Made by a program: the position numbers and the translations under genes
Notes under the pieces: generated by a model
The model's input: only the letters and a program-made list of their open reading frames with translations
The model's database searches: none
Told to the model about the DNA's origin: nothing
Assembly (NCBI RefSeq): GCF_001440345.1
Contig: NZ_LJYX01000003.1
Coordinates: 1-64,000, forward strand
DNA from: Colwellia sp. TT2012
Lineage (GTDB): Bacteria; Pseudomonadota; Gammaproteobacteria; Enterobacterales; Alteromonadaceae
Reading direction: 5' to 3'
DNA: 64,000 nt
Shown: positions 29,192 through 37,368 of the stretch, piece by piece
Layout: every line of letters starts with the position of its first letter
How positions within the stretch are numbered: the first letter of the stretch is position 1

Positions 29192-30013
29192 ATGAGCCAA
29201 GATAAATTATTAAATATTGCTTTAGAGAGTGCAAAAAAAGCTGGCGTAGAAGTAATGAAATATTATCGTCAAGGCAACTATACCGAAGAAACAAAAGCTG
29301 ACGAAAGCCCAGTTACCAGTGCTGATATTGCCGCCAATGATATTTTAATGGACCAGCTTAAGACACTGACCCCTGATATTCCTATTATTTCAGAAGAAGT
29401 AGGAGCCGTGCCATTTAGCGAACGGAAAAAGTGGTCACGATATTGGTTACTCGACCCGATAGATGGTACCGGTGAATTTATTATTGGTAGTGGCGACTTT
29501 GCTGTCAATATTGCGCTGGTGGAAAATGGCTGGCCAACAATGGGTGTTATTCACGCCCCGGATCACTGCCTTACTTATTATGGCCAAAAAAATCTTGGTG
29601 CTTTTAAAGATAATTGCCAAGCAAGTCATGCCATTAAAGTGGCTGACTATGAAGAACATCGCCGTATTAAAGTTGCGATTAGTCGTCGTCAACAGCTAGA
29701 GCCGATAAGGCAATATTTAAATGATGACTATGATTTTGACTATATTTCTTTGGGCAGTTGTTCATTAAAAAATTGCCTTATCGCGGAAGGTGGAGCTGAC
29801 TGCTATATACGTATTGGTGTTACGGGTGAGTGGGACACCGGGGCTAGTCAGTGTATTTTAGAGCAAGCGGGTGGTGATATTCTCGATAGTGAGTTTAATC
29901 CGCTTAGTTACAATAAGCGGGAAAGTTTACTTAACCCAGATTTTGTTAGTTTAGGCGCCAGAGACTTTGCGTGGCAAAAAATCATTAAAGCGCATAGAAA
30001 AGTATATGAATAA
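29192..30013 (+). CDS. cysQ: 3'(2'),5'-bisphosphate nucleotidase CysQ
   Basis: Removes the 3'-phosphate of PAP produced in sulfate assimilation; a lithium-sensitive, magnesium-dependent phosphatase. The inositol-monophosphatase-family motifs are LLDPIDGTGEFIIG and, near the C-terminus, WDTGASQCILEQAGG. The metal ligand Glu is in ISEEVGA. The 273 residues are near the normal 250-270. Confidence 0.93.
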   Translation: MSQDKLLNIALESAKKAGVEVMKYYRQGNYTEETKADESPVTSADIAANDILMDQLKTLTPDIPIISEEVGAVPFSERKKWSRYWLLDPIDGTGEFIIGSGDFAVNIALVENGWPTMGVIHAPDHCLTYYGQKNLGAFKDNCQASHAIKVADYEEHRRIKVAISRRQQLEPIRQYLNDDYDFDYISLGSCSLKNCLIAEGGADCYIRIGVTGEWDTGASQCILEQAGGDILDSEFNPLSYNKRESLLNPDFVSLGARDFAWQKIIKAHRKVYE

Positions 30014-30495
30014 CAAGTAGCTAAACAAGCTGAGGCTAATTATAATTTATGCTAAGTGACGAAGGGCTAAAATACAGTTAAAACGAAGTAGTTCGTTTTG
30101 CCTAAGATTTATGCTAAATTAGCGCCCTTAGTCGAAGTCAGCTGAGTGCTAACTTACGATACTATCATCATATAGGTCATTTTGTTTTAGCTATGTTATC
30201 AAACGTATTAAAAACACATACATCTCGCCATCAAGCAGGGCACCGTCCTTGCTTTTTTAAAAGTATCGATCAGATCTAAATCTTTGGTGGATAGCCACTG
30301 CTGTCAGCCAAAATATCACTGTGTTATTTTTCCGACCATTTTGCTATCTGCTATTTTTTCAGCTATTAATTTTACCTGTATCGATACCTTTACCCGTAAG
30401 GTTAATAGCTGGAGTTATCAACCTTGAATATTCAATTAATCTTATTTAATTAATACTACTTAATTAAAACTACTCAATAAGTAAGAGGACAAACC
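30014..30495 (+). other. Long leader before the DUF1338 gene with two hairpins
   Basis: No gene was found in this stretch. AAAACGAA and TTCGTTTT (30080-30087, 30092-30099) form a hairpin that could end cysQ transcription. AAGCAGG and CCTTGCTT (30233-30254), followed by T residues, form a second terminator-like hairpin, which could be an attenuator. The last 60 bases hold repeated TTAATTA motifs. Confidence 0.4.
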
Positions 30496-31296
30496 ATGGC
30501 AGCGCAAGTAACCGCACTTTTTAATGAAATTTGGCAACAATATCTTAGTGTGACTCCGTCAGCAAAAAGCATTCACCAATTATTAGGTAAAGGTAATGAT
30601 GTTATCAATGATCATGTTGCTTATCGTACTTTTAATCACCCTAAAATTAACTTGCTGCAATTAGCGAAAGGCCTACTGAAACTCGGTTATACCGAAGGTG
30701 GTCAATATGATTTCTCAGCAAAAAAATTGACGGCAAAACATTTTGAACATCCTGACAGTACTATGCCTAAGGTCTTTATTAGTGAGCTACGCGTAGAAGA
30801 ATTCTCTAGTGAAGTACAAGATATTATCACTGGCTTAATCGATCAATTACCCGAAGATGTTAGTGACCGTGCTGACTTTCTTTATTCAGGTCGTCTTTGG
30901 GAAATTAGCTCCACAGACTATGCAACCTTGTTAGATGTTAGTGAGTATGCCGCGTGGTTAGCCGCTTGGGGTTATCGTGCCAATCACTTTACTGTCAGCA
31001 TAAACCACCTAGCTAACTACCAAGATATTGAAACAGTAAACGCTACCCTTAAAGACGCTGGTTATGCACTTAATACTAATGGTGGTGAAATTAAGGGTGA
31101 TAAAGAAGTGATGTTAGAGCAATCATCGACTCTTGCTGATAAGGCGCCAGTGAAGTTTACCGATAAAACCATGGAAATTCCAAGTTGTTTCTATGAATTT
31201 GCTAAACGTTATCCAATGGCTAATGGTGAGTTGTATACAGGATTTGTTGCCGCCTCGGCAGATAAAATTTTTGATAGCACTAATGCTAAAGGCTAG
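30496..31296 (+). CDS. DUF1338 protein, HglS-like metalloenzyme
   Basis: A 266-residue cytosolic protein of the vicinal-oxygen-chelate fold. DUF1338 includes HglS, a 2-oxoadipate dioxygenase/decarboxylase of lysine breakdown, and E. coli YdcJ, which are longer. Putative iron ligands are the His in INDHVAYRTFNH (near residue 40), the His in RANHFTVSIN (near 165) and the Glu in VMLEQSSTLAD (near 210). ATG follows AAGAGGAC. No lysine-breakdown gene lies beside it, so the substrate is inferred from family only. Confidence 0.8.
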   Translation: MAAQVTALFNEIWQQYLSVTPSAKSIHQLLGKGNDVINDHVAYRTFNHPKINLLQLAKGLLKLGYTEGGQYDFSAKKLTAKHFEHPDSTMPKVFISELRVEEFSSEVQDIITGLIDQLPEDVSDRADFLYSGRLWEISSTDYATLLDVSEYAAWLAAWGYRANHFTVSINHLANYQDIETVNATLKDAGYALNTNGGEIKGDKEVMLEQSSTLADKAPVKFTDKTMEIPSCFYEFAKRYPMANGELYTGFVAASADKIFDSTNAKG

Positions 31297-31347
31297 TTAA
31301 AACTGGACCTACGGAGTTATTAACAACAGCCGTAAGAATAAAAAACT

Positions 31348-31377
31348 AAAAAGCCAGTGCTAAGTCACTGGCTTTTT
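31348..31377 (+). terminator. Terminator after the DUF1338 gene
   Basis: AAAAGCCAGTG and CACTGGCTTTTT surround CTAAGT. The right arm overlaps the last codons of the solute-binding relic on the other strand. Confidence 0.85.
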
Positions 31378-31733
31378 GCTAATTATTTGTAATTTATCTC
31401 TTTCAATAAAAATAGTGTCACTCCACTGCAGATTTTCACTATTGTTAAGCCAAGCAGGATTAGTAATTAACACCAGATGAATAGTGTTACTCTCTAAGTA
31501 GCGTTTGAGGCGTTTTGATCAAGGTAACACTAATGTCTAATTCATCAGCAATTTCGGTAATGATATCTTTGATGATGCCGTCATCGAGTCGCTCTGCTCT
31601 TTCAATAGCATAGGGTGCAGCATCATGATCACCGTAGCCAATAATTTATTTAGTTTTATTGTCAGAAAAATCAGCATTGAGCTGAAGGCGGAAAAAGCAT
31701 AACCAGCTTAACGATTCTAAATATCATCATCAT
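31360..31733 (-). pseudogene. Relic of a periplasmic solute-binding protein (SBP_bac_3-like)
   Basis: On the minus strand an ATG at 31731-31733 opens a signal-peptide-like run (MMMIFRIVKLVMLF). After a frameshift near 31690 follow LQLNADFSDNKTK, an in-frame TAA, IIGYGDHDAAPYAIERAERL, DDGIIKDIITEIADELDISV, and, after another frameshift near 31510, RLKRYLESNTIHLVLITNPA and QWSDTIFIERDKLQII. The pattern (product to be used, then a helix IIKDIITEIADEL and the xxLI-TNPAWL strand) is that of amino-acid-type binding proteins. Only the N-terminal half remains. Confidence 0.7.
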
Positions 31734-31815
31734 AAAGTCGATACTTCCTCGAAGCTAATTAAGGCTTTACTCAGTATAGATGAGCGAGTTAAATACTGGT
31801 TAACTTGAACGTAAA

Positions 31816-32055
31816 TTAGCCTTTTTCTTCCATCCCTGCTGTGAATTGCTCACTGGGCAATATATTGACACTTTCATGAAGCTCTGAATAAACTAACACC
31901 GCATTACCTTGTGCAAGCTGCTTTTTTACTTGCTCAATCTTTGCTTGCTGGCTAACATCTTCAGCACCATATTCAGTTCCTTCACGTAAAATGAAGTCTT
32001 CAATAATAGCAACTAAGGTTTCGTTTGATAGTTGTTCTAAGGGGATAATCATCAA
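31816..32055 (-). CDS. yheU: YheU family protein (UPF0270)
   Basis: A 79-residue cytosolic protein of unknown function. LEQLSNETLVAIIEDFILREGTEYG and VLVYSELHESVNILP match the conserved YheU blocks. The start was taken at the first Met (32055); the second Met is equally possible. In E. coli yheU lies close to yheS, yheV and slyX, which are also in this window. Confidence 0.9.
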   Translation of the reverse strand: MMIIPLEQLSNETLVAIIEDFILREGTEYGAEDVSQQAKIEQVKKQLAQGNAVLVYSELHESVNILPSEQFTAGMEEKG

Positions 32056-32114
32056 GGGGTCTTCAGGCTTTTTAATAATGAAGTGCTATTGTACCGCTGA
32101 ATTTGCACTATTGC

Positions 32115-32430
32115 TCGATACTAATTTATTAAAGAGTATAGTTTTACCATTTTTCTCTATTTTTATTAGTGATCTTAGTGATGCTTAATACTTTGTAAAA
32201 GCACTGCACTTTTGTTTTTCACTCGTTTTAGTGGTGGTGAAGGTCAAATTGGATATTCTTGCGCTAGACTAATTTATTAAAGAGTATGCCTTTACGTTCT
32301 TCTTCATTTTTCTTAGTAATGATGGCACTTTGTAACAGCACGGCATTTTGTTCTTGTTCGCTCGTTTTTGTGGTGGTGGCAGCAAACTTGGTATGTTCAA
32401 TAGGTGAGCGTATAACACTATGCTTTAATT
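32115..32430 (-). repeat. Two decaying tandem copies of the flagellin gene 3' end
   Basis: Downstream of the flagellin-like gene its last stretch is repeated twice. Copy two (32264-32430) still reads open as SEQEQNAVLLQSAIITKKNE followed by EERKGILFNKLV and a TAG at 32264-32266, and upstream a diverged version of the helix that precedes it. Copy three (32115-32260) keeps the AATTTATTAAAGAG end and TSEKQ but is frameshifted. The shared AATTTATT positions are 32480, 32271 and 32123, so the spacings are 209 and 148 bases. Confidence 0.8.
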
Positions 32431-32472
32431 AACGTATCGTTGCAGTGGCAAGTAAAATTGGACGCTGTTCCA

Positions 32473-33159
32473 CTAGATTAATTTATTAAAGAGTATGCCT
32501 TTACGTTCTTCTTCATTTTTCTTAGTGATGATGGCACTTTGTAAAAGCACGGCATTTTGTTCTTGTTCGCTCGTTGCTGCGGCAAAATCGGTATCTTCAA
32601 TCTGAGAGCGTGCAGCACTAACATTGATAATACTGGTTTGGTAGATAGCTACTTGGCTAGCCAAAGCATTCGTTGCTGCACCTAAGGCACTTGCACTTTC
32701 ATGTACTTGCTGTGAGGTGTCTTGAATAATTGTTTGTGTGGTCGAAGGGTCGCTAGCATCGAGACCACTGATAAAGTTATCTTGCCCTAATACCTCACTT
32801 GCAAGGGTATTTATTTGCTCGGTAATTTGGTCCAATTCACCCTGTATGGCATCACCCGCGTAAAGGGGGTTACCTGATTGAATAGATAACTCTTGTGCAC
32901 GCAACAAGCCATCATTAATCGCTGACAAAGCGCCAGCTGCAATATTATTAATATTGGCTTGGTCTTGGGCGTTAAAGCTCAGTTGTTGATTTTGATTAAT
33001 TTGACTAGTAAGCCGATTTGCAATTTGTAAACCAGCGGCATCATCAGCGGCTTTATTAATACGTTTTCCCGAGGCGAGTTTTTCCGCTTGCTCTTCTCTT
33101 TGTTGATTGAGCTTATCAATAAAGCTTAAATTGGCTGATGATTGATTTACCGACAACAT
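32473..33159 (-). CDS. Orphan flagellin-like protein lacking the D2/D3 domains
   Basis: A 228-residue protein made almost only of flagellin D0/D1 helices: N-terminal KLASGKRINKAADDAAGLQI and C-terminal VSAARSQIEDTDFAAATSEQ followed by QNAVLLQSAI. Typical flagellins are 270-500 residues with variable outer domains. It probably can form or cap a filament, but no flagellar gene is near it. The N-terminal MLSVNQSSANLSFIDKLNQQ is close to lateral-flagellin-type starts only in outline. It stands upstream of two decayed copies of its own 3' end. Confidence 0.8.
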   Translation of the reverse strand: MLSVNQSSANLSFIDKLNQQREEQAEKLASGKRINKAADDAAGLQIANRLTSQINQNQQLSFNAQDQANINNIAAGALSAINDGLLRAQELSIQSGNPLYAGDAIQGELDQITEQINTLASEVLGQDNFISGLDASDPSTTQTIIQDTSQQVHESASALGAATNALASQVAIYQTSIINVSAARSQIEDTDFAAATSEQEQNAVLLQSAIITKKNEEERKGILFNKLI

Positions 33160-33270
33160 AACTACACCTCAACAAGCTAAACTTGAATCTTACTAACAAG
33201 TAGTATAGCAAGAGAGAGCTATTTAGCTTGTGTCGGCGGGGGAGCCTAGGTGATGTAATCATAACTAGGC

Positions 33271-33408
33271 TTAGAGATTCTTACTATCCTCTTGAATATG
33301 CGTAATAAAGTAATAAATATAATAACCAGAAATAGCGAGAAGAATAGCTAAACCACCTAAAGCGAACATCACTACAGGATCGTTAGCTAACATTGATAAT
33401 AAGTTCAT
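33271..33408 (-). CDS. DUF3149 small membrane peptide
   Basis: A 45-residue ORF starting MNLLSMLANDPVVMFALGGL, with one membrane helix (VVMFALGGLAILLAISGYYI) and a charged tail IQEDSKNL. The short LL-x-DPVVMF start and the GGLAILL helix match the DUF3149 family as I know it. The ribosome binding site GGAG lies just before the start. Function is unknown. It is too short for simple ORF finders. Confidence 0.75.
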   Translation of the reverse strand: MNLLSMLANDPVVMFALGGLAILLAISGYYIYYFITHIQEDSKNL

Positions 33409-33486
33409 ATTGAGCTCCATAATTTACTAAGTAATTATTGATGTACTTAGTGTAATTAATTTACCCAATCACTAAACTGATTTAGA

Positions 33487-34275
33487 TCAATAGTAGCGTT
33501 GTTTTTCTGCCATTTCTTCTGCCATTTTTTCTTGCAGTGCTAGTTGGTCTCTTATTTTCTTATAAATTTGATTAGCTTTTTCCAAGCTCTCTATAATTTC
33601 AAGTCTAGATAAATCTCGTTCATCCATTATTCGGCTTTTTTCAGCATTGGGATAACCATTCCATGATGCCATGGTATTCCAGACAAAAGACATCGGCGTG
33701 CTTTTTTCTACGCCTTTTCCTTCACTATAAAGTAGGGCTAAATTATATTGAGCAAGGGCATAGTTTTGATTGGCGGAATTTTGATACCAACGTGAGGCTT
33801 TAAAGTCATCTTGTTTTGTGCCTGTACCATTGGCATAGGCAACGCCTAAGTTAAATTGAGCACTAGCTAAACCTTTTTTTGCTGCTTTATGGGTCAATTC
33901 AAAATATTTTTTCAGGTCTTTTTTAACGAGCTTGCCTTCGCTATACAGTAAGGCTAACTCAAATTGTGCATCGGGATAGTTTTGCGCAGCAGCAAGTTGA
34001 AATAACTCAAGAGCTTTCATGCCATCTTTAGGCACAGAGTAACCGAATTGATAGATCAAGGCCATTTGATATTGAGCGGGTGCATAGCCTTCGTTAACGA
34101 GCGGGCGAAACTGGCTAATAGCAGCTTGGAATTTACCACGATTAAACTCATAAATACCTTGCTCAAGATCATTGCCCTGACTAAAGGTAGAGAAACTAAC
34201 GAGTAAGATCATTGCTGATAGTATTTTTTTTACGCTAAAGTGTATTTTGAGGATTGCACTGGCTTTAGGGAACAT
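33487..34275 (-). CDS. Sel1-repeat (TPR-like) exported protein
   Basis: A 262-residue protein with an N-terminal signal peptide (ILSAMILLVSFSTFSQG) and four to five Sel1-like repeats of about 36 residues, with the pattern A-YQMALIYQFGYSVPKDGMKA and AQYNLALLYSEGKGVEKS. Such proteins usually act as scaffolds in the periplasm or outer membrane. The tail contains a Met/Glu-rich coiled segment, LALQEKMAEEMAEKQRYY. A start at an inner Met (AMILL) is possible. Confidence 0.8.
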   Translation of the reverse strand: MFPKASAILKIHFSVKKILSAMILLVSFSTFSQGNDLEQGIYEFNRGKFQAAISQFRPLVNEGYAPAQYQMALIYQFGYSVPKDGMKALELFQLAAAQNYPDAQFELALLYSEGKLVKKDLKKYFELTHKAAKKGLASAQFNLGVAYANGTGTKQDDFKASRWYQNSANQNYALAQYNLALLYSEGKGVEKSTPMSFVWNTMASWNGYPNAEKSRIMDERDLSRLEIIESLEKANQIYKKIRDQLALQEKMAEEMAEKQRYY

Positions 34276-34469
34276 AATTTTCCTTGGTCGGCATTATTAT
34301 TATGAATAAGTGTAGCTTAGAACTTCTGTGAGTTACATTAAAGAACTGTTTCTTCCCATGATTTTTTGCCGTTATGGCTATAATTCATCTTTTATCACCT
34401 TTCGGAAATTATCAATGCCGGGATTATTGTCAGACTCAAAACTCTATTTAACGAGTTATGAATGATGGT

Positions 34470-34496
34470 AAAGTGCTCTTCGCTTAAGAGCACTTT
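34470..34496 (-). terminator. Hairpin after yheS
   Basis: AAAGTGCTCTT and AAGAGCACTTT are separated by five bases (CGCTT). It lies about 25 bases past the yheS stop codon; the T tract is poor, so the terminator role is likely but not sure. Confidence 0.5.
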
Positions 34497-34520
34497 GTCT
34501 ATATTTTAATTGTTTTCCGG

Positions 34521-36446
34521 TTAATTTGTCACTGACATCATCTCTTCAATCTGCTCAGCAACTTCAAGCCACTCCATTTCATTATCTTCAATATCAGTTG
34601 TCAAACGCGCTTGTTTTTTCAGTAAGTCGGTCAATTCAACTTTGCGCTCTGCTTGGTAAATATCACTATCACTTAATAACGCCTCTACCTTAGTTAACTC
34701 TTCCTGCCAATGATGAATATTTTTCTCTAACTTATCGGCTTCTTTACGTAAAGGCGCCGATTTTTTGCGTAGCTCAGCTTGTTGCTGGCGTAGTTGTTTT
34801 TTGTCTAAGCCTTTATCACTACTTTGTTGGCCACTTTTAATTGATTTTACCGCTTGTTTCTTATCCTCATTAAGCCATTGCTGATAATCATCAATATCGC
34901 CGCTAAAATCACTGACTTGACCGTTAGCAATAAGATAAAACTCATCAACACAGGATTCTAATAAAAACCTATCGTGGGCAATTAATATAATGGCGCCTTC
35001 AAAGTCTTGTAATGCCATGACTAAGGCTTGACGCATTTCTAAATCTAAATGGTTGGTTGGCTCATCTAATAGTAATAACTGCGGCTTTTCTAAAACAATT
35101 AAGGCAAGTACTAAGCGTGCTTTTTCTCCGCCAGACATATTGCTCACGGGAGCAAGTGCTTGGTCGCCGCTAAAGCCAAATTTACCTAAAAAGGTACGCG
35201 CCTGTGGCTCACCTAAGCTCGGCTTAATTCTCAGAATATGATCAACCGCGCTCGATGCTAGATGCAATTGCTCTAATTGGTGCTGAGAAAAATAACCAAT
35301 TTTTAGCTCTTGTGCACAATATCGCTCGCCGCTAAGTAAAGCAATATCTCCGGCGAGTGATTTGATCAGGGTTGATTTACCCGCGCCATTTCGCCCTAAT
35401 AAACCAATGCGACTGCCTGGCACTAAGGTTAAGCTAACACTGTCTAAAATAATCTTTTGTTCACTCTGGTCAGACTTAGGGTAACCACACTGGCTTTTTT
35501 TTAGGGATAATAGTGGGTAGGGCAAACTTTCTGGTTGTTCAAAGCTGAAGGTAAATTGACTATCAACATGAGCGGGGGCTAAATCTGGTAATTTCTCTAA
35601 GCGTTTTAATCGGCTTTGTGCTTGTTTTGCTTTACTGGCTTTAGCACGAAAACGATCAACAAAAGCGGTTAGATGGGCGGCTTCTTTTTGCTGCTTTTGA
35701 TATTGTGCGTCTTGTTGCGCTAAATGTTCGCGGCGTTGGCGTTCAAAAGAGGTATAGTTACCGTTGTATAATTTAGCCTGCTGGTGCTCAATATGCAGTA
35801 TTTGACCAATCACTGTATCAAGAAAGTCTCGGTCATGTGAAATCAGTACTAGTGTACCAGTAAATCGCTTTAACCAACGTTGCAGCCAAATAACCGCATC
35901 TAAATCTAGGTGGTTAGTCGGTTCATCGAGTAATAACAAATCAGCACGAGAGATTAGCGCTTGCGCTAAGTTTAAGCGCATGCGCCAACCACCCGAAAAA
36001 TCTTTCACTGGATTATCGAGTTGCGATTGTAAAAAACCTAAGCCATGTAATAACTCACCCGCACGGGCAGGTAAGCTGTAGCCGCTAATGGTATCAATTT
36101 TATTAATAATGGTGGCTTCAAGGTTACCGTTATCATCGATGCGTGCTTGCTCAAGTTCTCGCTCTAACTGACGAAATTCTTTATCGCCATCCATGACATA
36201 ATCAAGGGCACTTTGAGCTAAAGACGGCGTTTCTTGTTTTACTGTCGCTATATCCCAACTTGTTGGCATAGATAAATCACCAGCGTCGGGCGTTAACTCA
36301 CCCAAGAGTACGGCGAAAAGAGAAGATTTTCCACAACCATTGCTGCCTACTAAGCCTACTTTATGGTTAGGGTGAATAGTAAAGCTAGATGATTTAATTA
36401 GGTTTTTAGCCCCTCTATCTAAACTTAGGTCTGTGGCTATAATCAA
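34521..36446 (-). CDS. yheS: ABC-F ATPase YheS
   Basis: Ribosome-associated ABC-F protein of 641 residues without membrane segments. Both ATPase domains are complete: Walker A GSNGCGKSS and GRNGAGKST, signature VKDFSGGWRMRLNLAQALI and VSNMSGGEKARLVLALI, and the Walker B LLLDEPTNHLDLD in each. The linker has the antibiotic-resistance-domain position, here short. The C-terminal arm is a charged coiled coil. Neighbour yheV is divergent, as in many gammaproteobacteria. Confidence 0.95.
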   Translation of the reverse strand: MIIATDLSLDRGAKNLIKSSSFTIHPNHKVGLVGSNGCGKSSLFAVLLGELTPDAGDLSMPTSWDIATVKQETPSLAQSALDYVMDGDKEFRQLERELEQARIDDNGNLEATIINKIDTISGYSLPARAGELLHGLGFLQSQLDNPVKDFSGGWRMRLNLAQALISRADLLLLDEPTNHLDLDAVIWLQRWLKRFTGTLVLISHDRDFLDTVIGQILHIEHQQAKLYNGNYTSFERQRREHLAQQDAQYQKQQKEAAHLTAFVDRFRAKASKAKQAQSRLKRLEKLPDLAPAHVDSQFTFSFEQPESLPYPLLSLKKSQCGYPKSDQSEQKIILDSVSLTLVPGSRIGLLGRNGAGKSTLIKSLAGDIALLSGERYCAQELKIGYFSQHQLEQLHLASSAVDHILRIKPSLGEPQARTFLGKFGFSGDQALAPVSNMSGGEKARLVLALIVLEKPQLLLLDEPTNHLDLEMRQALVMALQDFEGAIILIAHDRFLLESCVDEFYLIANGQVSDFSGDIDDYQQWLNEDKKQAVKSIKSGQQSSDKGLDKKQLRQQQAELRKKSAPLRKEADKLEKNIHHWQEELTKVEALLSDSDIYQAERKVELTDLLKKQARLTTDIEDNEMEWLEVAEQIEEMMSVTN

Positions 36447-36590
36447 TGGTAATTCCTCGATAAAATGGCATAGCGTTGCAGGGAAAAGACAAGCTAAAAA
36501 AATGCCTGTGCATTGTCGCTTTTCCTATGACTACAATTCAAGGTAAAATAGCGATAATTCTGGATTTAGTGTAATAGGTAGTAGGTAAAA

Positions 36591-36794
36591 ATGAGCAACC
36601 CCCTAAAAAAGAGATTTATCGCCGGCGCAGTTTGTCCAAAATGTAAAGCTATGGATACCCTGGCACTAACCAAAGAAAATAACGTAGAAAAAGTAACCTG
36701 TGTTAGTTGTGGTGAGCAAATGGTGCAAACCGAAGCACAAGTCGAAAAGGTTATTCGTGCAAATGAACAAGTGATTGGTGTGTTTAAGCCATAG
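36591..36794 (+). CDS. yheV: YheV family zinc-ribbon protein
   Basis: A 67-residue protein with the two cysteine pairs of a zinc ribbon, VCPKCKAMDTL and VTCVSCGEQM. The function is unknown. In E. coli yheV lies near slyD, kefB and yheS; here it is divergent from yheS. It has an N-terminal KKRFIAGAVC typical of the family. Confidence 0.93.
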   Translation: MSNPLKKRFIAGAVCPKCKAMDTLALTKENNVEKVTCVSCGEQMVQTEAQVEKVIRANEQVIGVFKP

Positions 36795-36880
36795 GCTATT
36801 TTATAAGGTTAATGGCTCAAACGACTGAAAAAATAATTTGCTGTCATCCTCGAGGTGTCTGGTCGAGGCTCCCTGTGGAG

Positions 36881-37050
36881 TATACCCAAGCCACCTCCAA
36901 CGTTTCTAAACCAACCATTTAGGGGCTTCTGAGTCAATCATGCATTGCGTTGCATCTGTTTTTAAGGGAATAACCATTAATAAAAAGATGCGCCTTGTTC
37001 ATGAATTACTCAGTAGTCCTGAACAAGCAATTTGAAGTGGCTTGGGTATA
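36881..37050. repeat. MITE-like element of 170 bases
   Basis: The inverted ends are TATACCCAAGCCACCTCCAA (36881-36900) and a near-complement of it (37031-37050, TTTGAAGTGGCTTGGGTATA), matching at about 17 of 20 positions. The inside contains no ORF but has AAGGGAATAACCATT, which also occurs in the element at 49593. No clear target duplication was seen. Confidence 0.55.
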
Positions 37051-37104
37051 GGCTTTATTTATGACTAGATTCCCGACAAGACACTCGGGAATGATGGCTG
37101 AAGC

Positions 37105-37368
37105 TTAGTAATGCGGTGGTGGTGGTTCAACATCGTCTGCATCACCCGATGAGCTACCGGCATCTTTAAGGCGATTAGCCACTAGTTGAATTTGCTGTTT
37201 AAGCTCTGCAATCTCATGCTGATGGGCAGCGAGTTCTTCACTTAACTGGTCAATAACATCATCTTGAAAAACATTGCGTGACTCTAGAGCGTCAACACGC
37301 TCTTCGAGTTGCTGGACATAGTTAGTGTTCGGGTTGTTAGCGCTTAGGGTTATTTCGGCATTGGCCAT
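37105..37368 (-). CDS. slyX: SlyX family protein
   Basis: An 87-residue coiled-coil protein of unknown function; QQLEERVDALESRNVFQDDV and LSEELAAHQHEIAELKQQIQ carry the heptad pattern, and the C-terminus ends in the SlyX mark PPPHY. It starts 19 bases before the stop of the upstream WD40 gene, so the frames overlap and translation may be coupled. slyX next to fkpA is conserved. Confidence 0.9.
   Translation of the reverse strand: MANAEITLSANNPNTNYVQQLEERVDALESRNVFQDDVIDQLSEELAAHQHEIAELKQQIQLVANRLKDAGSSSGDADDVEPPPPHY

Noticed and set aside
30194..30280. 28-codon leader peptide before the DUF1338 gene
   Set aside because: No ribosome binding site and no run of a single amino acid's codons of the kind used in attenuation.
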